This document shows positions 60,037 through 64,000 of a stretch of DNA of 64,000 nucleotides, one piece after another; positions within the stretch are counted from its first letter, which is position 1, and each line of letters starts with the position of its first letter. Source of the stretch: Xenorhabdus griffiniae (GTDB lineage Bacteria > Pseudomonadota > Gammaproteobacteria > Enterobacterales > Enterobacteriaceae); contig NZ_CP147737.1 in the NCBI RefSeq assembly GCF_037265215.1, positions 3,628,001 to 3,692,000 of the forward strand. The letters run 5' to 3'. A program made the translations under genes and the position numbers. The notes under the pieces are model-generated. The model was not told where the DNA came from. It did no database searches and saw nothing but the letters and a program-made list of their open reading frames with translations.

Positions 60037-60360
60037 TTAGTTGCTGTTGTAGTCGCCAATCAGTTCCCGCATCCGCAGCTTAATCTCACTGAGCTGGGCT
60101 TGCTGGCGCTGGTACTGTTGCTTCATTGTGTGGGTGTCGTCGCTGTCAGGAATGAGCACTAAACAGCCATCCATAATCTTGACGGTGAGTGTGCCACCAA
60201 TATCAAATCCGGCCTGCTTAAGCCACTGCCCTTTAAGATGAATTGCGGGCGGGGCATTGGCCTTGTCATTTTGCGGCACGTATCCCACGGTGTAATAACG
60301 TTCGGTTTTTGCCGCTTTATTTACGGCACGGTTTTGCCTAGAATGCGCCTTAGCCATCAT
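60037..60360 (-). CDS. SymE-like type I toxin family protein
   Basis: Product of 107 residues whose middle (YYTVGYVPQN, PAIHLKGQWLKQAGFDIGGTL, VKIMDGCLVLIPD) matches the SymE family, AbrB-fold proteins. E. coli SymE is an SOS-induced nucleoid-affecting RNA-endonuclease-like toxin silenced by the antisense RNA SymR. A basic N-terminus and a helical tail (MKQQYQRQQAQLSEIKLRM) flank the domain. GGAG lies 4-7 bases before the two adjacent ATGs; the second (60357) has the better spacing. Whether an antisense RNA exists here is unknown; a stable hairpin lies just upstream. The gene starts the mobile-looking segment after the Rhs terminator. Confidence 0.85.
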   Translation of the reverse strand: MMAKAHSRQNRAVNKAAKTERYYTVGYVPQNDKANAPPAIHLKGQWLKQAGFDIGGTLTVKIMDGCLVLIPDSDDTHTMKQQYQRQQAQLSEIKLRMRELIGDYNSN

Positions 60361-60388
60361 TCAACTCCTTGTTAGTTGGTTGTGGTCA

Positions 60389-60423
60389 GCGGCGTTGGTG
60401 TGTTGCAACCACATCAGCGCCGC
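60389..60423. other. Strong hairpin between symE-like gene and XRE regulator
   Basis: GCGGCGTTGGTGTG, 7-base loop, CACATCAGCGCCGC: 14 paired positions counting two G-U on the plus-strand RNA. It lies in the leader of the symE-like gene (29 bases upstream of its start) and lacks a T tract, so it is more likely a regulatory structure (antisense or leader) than a terminator. Confidence 0.55.
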
Positions 60424-60434
60424 GTTAAGTCAGA

Positions 60435-60767
60435 TTATCCAATCAATAGCCTAGCCTGATGCTTGAGAATCAGGGCATCCAGCACTGAAATCACCGAACG
60501 TTGTTCTTCCTCATCCATCTGTTTAACCGCCTCAAACTTCAGCTTCAGTTCGTCCTGCGGTTCACGTTCTTCTTCCTCAAATATCAGCCAGTCCGCCGAC
60601 ACATTAAAAGTGACAGCAATCCGCTTGAGAATGTCCAAAGAGGGCTGTGCTTCACCAGACTCGTAGCGGCGAACTTGGGTCAGGTGTATGCCTACACGCT
60701 CAGCCATCTGGGGCTGGGTCAGGCTATGCTGCTTGCGCAGTTGCAGAAAGCGGGTAGAAAAACTCAT
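60435..60767 (-). CDS. XRE-family phage-type repressor
   Basis: Product of 110 residues from the chosen ATG (122 from an earlier one at 60803, which has a GGGG-containing leader). The helix-turn-helix runs from residue 6 to about 60 (LRKQHSLTQPQMAERVGIHL ... VRRYESGEAQPSLDILKRIA), followed by a short acidic tail. It is divergent from the primase gene, with about 137 bases of control DNA between, in the arrangement of a prophage or satellite repressor controlling replication. Start is uncertain: AGGA is 9 bases before MSFSTRF. Confidence 0.85.
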   Translation of the reverse strand: MSFSTRFLQLRKQHSLTQPQMAERVGIHLTQVRRYESGEAQPSLDILKRIAVTFNVSADWLIFEEEEREPQDELKLKFEAVKQMDEEEQRSVISVLDALILKHQARLLIG

Positions 60768-60819
60768 CCAGTCTGTTCCTTTGTCAATATTGATGAGTTC
60801 CATTATCGCCCCCTGTTCT

Positions 60820-60903
60820 AAATAGACTTGACTAAATAATCTTTATAGAGCATATAATAATATCTATAGAGAGCATTGACAAGGTTTTAAAAGGAACATT
60901 TTT
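60820..60903 (+). promoter_or_regulatory. Divergent control region with repeated TATAGAG motifs
   Basis: TTGACT (about 60829) and TATAAT (about 60854) could form a promoter, though the 19-base spacing is long. ATCTTTATAGAGCAT and ATCTATAGAGAGCAT are near-identical 15-base direct repeats (60840-60884) and are candidates for the XRE repressor's operators. AAAAGGAAC lies 9 bases before the primase ATG. Confidence 0.5.
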
Positions 60904-63618
60904 ATGGCTCGCATCCCCGACGCAGAATTACAGCACCTGAAAGCCGCCGTCTCTTTAGTGGCCGTTATCGAGCAACAAGGCCGGCAGCTCTTTAAGCGCG
61001 GCAAAGACATGGTTGTGCTGTGCCCGTTCCATGAAGAGAAAACGCCCTCGATGGTCATCACACCGTCAAAAAATCTCTATCACTGTTTTGGTTGCAGTGC
61101 GGGCGGCTCGGTGCTGGACTGGGTGATGAAAACCGAAGGGTTAAGCCTGCGCCATGCCGTGGAACGCCTGCGCGCGGTGTTAGGAGTCAATCCCTCGGTA
61201 GAGCCGTTGGTGCAACCTGCGGAGCTGGTCAGTGATGCTATCGGGCAACAGGGGCTGTTATGGCGGGTGATTGGGTTCTATCACCATACGTTGCTGAATG
61301 CGCCGGAAGCACAGGCGTATCTGGCGAAGCGGCGGCTCAATCATCCTGAATTAGTCACGCAGTTTAAGCTGGGTTTTGCCAACCGGACGCTCGCTTACCG
61401 TCTGCCCGGCAGTAAATACACCAAAGACGGGGCTGATGTCCGCCAACGCTTACAGGCCGCTGGCGTGATGCGAAAATCAGGGCATGAGCATTTTGTTGGT
61501 TCACTGGTTGTGCCGGTGATCAGTCCTGAGGGGCAGATACAGGAAGTGTACGGGCGTAAAATCACGGATCGTCTGCGACCGGGCACACCGTTGCATCTGT
61601 ATCTGCCGGGGGCGCATGGTGGCGTCTGGAATGAAACCGCGCTGGGTACGTCCAAGACGTTGATCCTGTGTGAATCGCTGATTGATGCGATGTCGTTCTG
61701 GGTAACGGGGCAACGCAATGTGACTGCCGCCTATGGCGTAAATGGCGTCACAGCGGATCACTGGCGGGCGTTCGAACACTACGGCATTAAGCAGGTACTG
61801 ATCGCGTTCGACAATGACAGTGCAGGCAATGAAGCGGCGGTCAAACTGGCGTCAGCATTGGTTGCCAAAGGGATCACACCGCTGCGCGTGGTGTTCCCGC
61901 CGGGCAGGGATGCGAACGGTTATCTGTGTCAGATGGCAGAACCCGAATCCGCCTTTGCCCTGCTGCTTGAGAGTGCCGTACCGATGCAGGAAGCTGCCGA
62001 TCTCGTTATCGTTGAACGCCAGACAGTTGAACCCGCCGTTGACCCCGAACCAACAGTCATCTTAGCCGCTGAACCTGTGCCCCGCGTGACGCCGAATGTG
62101 GTGTGTGAATCCGGCGACAACGGCGAGCTGCTGATCTCGGTCGGCACATTACAATGGTGTCTGCGCGGCATGGGCACAGTCAAAGCCGGCGCTGCCGTGA
62201 TGAAACTCAATGCGCAGGTGCTGGACAGGCAAAGCGGCGTGTTGTTCGCGGATGGCGTTGATCTGATCAGTGCCCGTTCCCGCCACAGTTATGCGCGTCT
62301 GGCTGCGGCTGAGCTGGGGCTGGGCGAAGCGGATCTGCGGCGTTCGCTGGGGCAGGTGTTACTGGCGATCGAACAGTGGCAGCAACAACCCGCGGACACC
62401 GGCCCCAACGTACCGGAGATGGGGATCGCGGAACGGGAAGCAGCACTGGCGTTACTGCAAGATCCGTACTTGACGGCGCGTATTACCGCTGACTTAGCCG
62501 CCTGCGGCGTAGTCGGCGAATCCACTAACTTACTGGCGGGCTTTTTGGCGGCCGTGAGCCGAAAGTTACCCAAACCGTTAGCCGTCCTGATCCAGAGCAG
62601 CAGTGCCGCCGGAAAATCCTCATTAATGGATGCCGTACTGAACCTGATCCCGGAAGAAGAACGCATCCAGTACAGCGCCATGACCGGCCAGAGCCTGTTT
62701 TATCTCGGTGAAACCAACCTGCAGCACAAAATATTAGCCATCGCGGAAGAAGAAGGCGTGCGGCAGGCGGCTTATGCGCTCAAGCTGTTGCAGTCAGACG
62801 GCGAGTTAACAATGGCGAGTACGGGCAAGGATGAAGCCACGGGCAACCTCGTGACCAAAAGCTACACCGTCAAAGGCCCGGTGATGCTGATGCTCACCAC
62901 GACTGCCATTGATGTGGATGAAGAGCTGCTCAACCGCTGTCTGGTGCTGACGGTGAATGAATCCCGCGAACAGACCGAAGCGATCCACGCGGTGCAGCGC
63001 CAGAAACAAACCCTCGAAGGCTTGCTGGCCGAGAACGAGCGCGATTATCTGACCCAGCTTCACCAGAACGCCCAGCGGCTGCTGAAACCGCTGAATGTGG
63101 TCAATCCCTATGCTCACCAACTGACGTTCCTGTCAGATAAAACCCGCACCCGCCGTGACCATATGAAATACCTGACGTTAATCCAGAGCATTGCCCTGCT
63201 GCACCAGCACCAGCGGGAGATCAAGAGCACTGAGCATCGCGGCAAGCGGCTTGAATATATCGAAGTGAGCAAAGACGATATCAAACTGGCGAACCAGCTT
63301 GCCCATGAAATCTTAGGCCGGACGCTGGACGAAATGCCGCCGCAGACGCGCAGGCTGTTACTGTTAATCCAGCAGATGGCGCACGGCATGGCAGCAGAAC
63401 AACAATGCGCACTGAATAGGGTGCGTTTTACCCGACGGGATATCCGGGCTTACACGAACTGGAGCGACAGCCAGCTTAAGCTGCATTGCCAGCGCCTGAG
63501 CGACATGGAATACCTGCTTGTTCACGGTGGCAGTCGCGGGCACCTGCTGCAATACGAACTGCTGTGGGACGGTGACGGCGACAGCGCCCACTTAAGCGGC
63601 CTGATCGTCCCGGTATGA
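60904..63618 (+). CDS. P4-type primase-helicase (CHC2 zinc finger, TOPRIM, ATPase)
   Basis: Replication protein of 904 residues. A CHC2 zinc finger (Cys40, His43, Cys61, Cys64 in LCPFHEEKTPS ... YHCFGCSAGG), a TOPRIM primase core (Glu257 in LILCESLIDAM, Asp303/Asp305 in AFDNDSAGNEA), a linker, then an ATPase with Walker A (SSSAAGKSSLMD, Lys571) and a C-terminal winged-helix-like part. The same plan (primase then helicase) is found in satellite phage P4 alpha and in integrative elements. It is GC-rich at third positions relative to the flanking chromosome. It is divergent from the XRE repressor, and a repeat array follows directly after its stop. Confidence 0.9.
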   Translation: MARIPDAELQHLKAAVSLVAVIEQQGRQLFKRGKDMVVLCPFHEEKTPSMVITPSKNLYHCFGCSAGGSVLDWVMKTEGLSLRHAVERLRAVLGVNPSVEPLVQPAELVSDAIGQQGLLWRVIGFYHHTLLNAPEAQAYLAKRRLNHPELVTQFKLGFANRTLAYRLPGSKYTKDGADVRQRLQAAGVMRKSGHEHFVGSLVVPVISPEGQIQEVYGRKITDRLRPGTPLHLYLPGAHGGVWNETALGTSKTLILCESLIDAMSFWVTGQRNVTAAYGVNGVTADHWRAFEHYGIKQVLIAFDNDSAGNEAAVKLASALVAKGITPLRVVFPPGRDANGYLCQMAEPESAFALLLESAVPMQEAADLVIVERQTVEPAVDPEPTVILAAEPVPRVTPNVVCESGDNGELLISVGTLQWCLRGMGTVKAGAAVMKLNAQVLDRQSGVLFADGVDLISARSRHSYARLAAAELGLGEADLRRSLGQVLLAIEQWQQQPADTGPNVPEMGIAEREAALALLQDPYLTARITADLAACGVVGESTNLLAGFLAAVSRKLPKPLAVLIQSSSAAGKSSLMDAVLNLIPEEERIQYSAMTGQSLFYLGETNLQHKILAIAEEEGVRQAAYALKLLQSDGELTMASTGKDEATGNLVTKSYTVKGPVMLMLTTTAIDVDEELLNRCLVLTVNESREQTEAIHAVQRQKQTLEGLLAENERDYLTQLHQNAQRLLKPLNVVNPYAHQLTFLSDKTRTRRDHMKYLTLIQSIALLHQHQREIKSTEHRGKRLEYIEVSKDDIKLANQLAHEILGRTLDEMPPQTRRLLLLIQQMAHGMAAEQQCALNRVRFTRRDIRAYTNWSDSQLKLHCQRLSDMEYLLVHGGSRGHLLQYELLWDGDGDSAHLSGLIVPV

Positions 63619-63624
63619 TCCCCG

Positions 63625-63741
63625 CAAGTCTGGGTAGCACGGAGGCAAGTCTTCCCCAAGTCTACCCCAAGTCGGGGTCAAGTCTGGGTAGCCAAAACTA
63701 CCCTAAAGCCACAGCCAGAGTGGGTTAACCGAGCGCAAGTC
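63625..63741. repeat. Iteron-like direct repeats after the primase-helicase gene
   Basis: CAAGTC occurs six times, at 63625, 63646, 63657, 63668, 63679 and 63736; the middle four are exactly 11 bp apart (CAAGTCTTCCC, CAAGTCTACCC, CAAGTCGGGGT, CAAGTCTGGGT). The first and fifth share CAAGTCTGGGTAGC. Helical phasing next to a primase gene is typical of an origin or its recognition site. Confidence 0.8.
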
Positions 63742-63836
63742 TGACAAAACGAAAAATCACTGTTCCGGCAACACAATAAAAACTTCCCGTCATACCGTAC
63801 TGCCGGATAGCACCCACGACAAAAAGGACAATCCGC

Positions 63837-64000
63837 ATGATAACTTCACACGACAACACCCTGATCACACTGCGCCAACAGCTTGAAGCGTGGTTCGACA
63901 CGCTGCTGGCACAAGGCCGGGCTGACCGCACGCGGGAAACATACCGTAGCTACCTGCTACCCTTTATCGACTGGTGCGAACAGCGCACGGTGCGTTACCC
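63837..64000 (+). CDS. Tyrosine recombinase (integrase), N-terminal part, cut by the window edge
   Basis: Open frame of 54 codons reaching the right edge. The sequence LRQQLEAWFDTLLAQGRADR then TRETYRSYLLPFIDWCEQRT is the SAM-like core-binding domain that begins XerC/D and phage integrases. AAAAGGA lies 9 bases before the ATG. The catalytic domain is outside the window, so activity and family cannot be judged. Its neighbours (primase, repressor, SymE-like toxin) point to the integrase of a mobile element. Confidence 0.75.
   Translation, partial: MITSHDNTLITLRQQLEAWFDTLLAQGRADRTRETYRSYLLPFIDWCEQRTVRY

Overview
The window reads as chromosome of an enteric gammaproteobacterium of the Morganellaceae, most likely Xenorhabdus (Photorhabdus is the main alternative). 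The reasons are enterobacterial-type housekeeping proteins in E. coli-like blocks (speA/metK/sprT; eno/pyrG/mazG/relA/rlmD/barA; dgt/mtnN/btuF; erpA/hemL; mrcB/hrpB/sfsA/dksA/gluQRS/pcnB/folK/panB/panC), many copies of a ~100-bp palindromic intergenic repeat with conserved ends (TTAAACTTCAAG ... TTGAAGT-GATTGGTATA), and interspersed type VI secretion (T6SS) and Rhs weaponry. The genus is inferred from style, not from a database comparison.

Layout. 1-3612: arginine decarboxylase (cut by the left edge), MetJ-controlled metK, sprT. 3613-10261: accessory stretch with repeats, a ~2-kb group II intron sitting inside one repeat, a small lipoprotein, a Fur-box-preceded iron-type binding protein and a DctA-like carrier. 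10262-13185: aldehyde dehydrogenase and an SLC13-type anion symporter. 13537-23674: core block eno-pyrG, mazG-relA-rlmD and divergent barA, whose product lacks the pseudo-receiver of E. coli BarA. 23818-32873: minus-strand T6SS cargo island tssF-vgrG-DUF4123 adaptor-GH19-like lysozyme effector-small secreted protein, then an IS630 remnant, an IS982 copy, a decapitated gene, a DUF2931 lipoprotein and an internally deleted PAAR protein. 33170-36403: dgt, mtnN, btuF. 36409-39603: BenE-like transporter divergent from a SutR-like regulator across a striking twin operator, then an AT-rich MFS carrier. 39904-53962: core genes, including pcnB, which starts at a non-standard AUU codon upstream of any ATG. 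54545-59938: a 1588-residue Rhs protein with an EndoU-like toxin tail and its putative immunity gene. 60037-64000: SymE-like toxin, XRE repressor, P4-type primase-helicase, an 11-bp-phased iteron array and the start of a tyrosine recombinase; this looks like one end of an integrated replicon that continues beyond the window.

Working together: rlmD-relA-mazG are tightly packed and probably co-transcribed. The T6SS island is a spike, adaptor, cargo and immunity cassette with one orphan baseplate gene and no sheath or membrane-complex genes, so it must rely on a T6SS encoded elsewhere. The best leads for new biology are the primase/iteron/recombinase element with its SymE-like gene, the Rhs EndoU pair and the degraded T6SS island. 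All functions are inferred from sequence reading; no searches were run.
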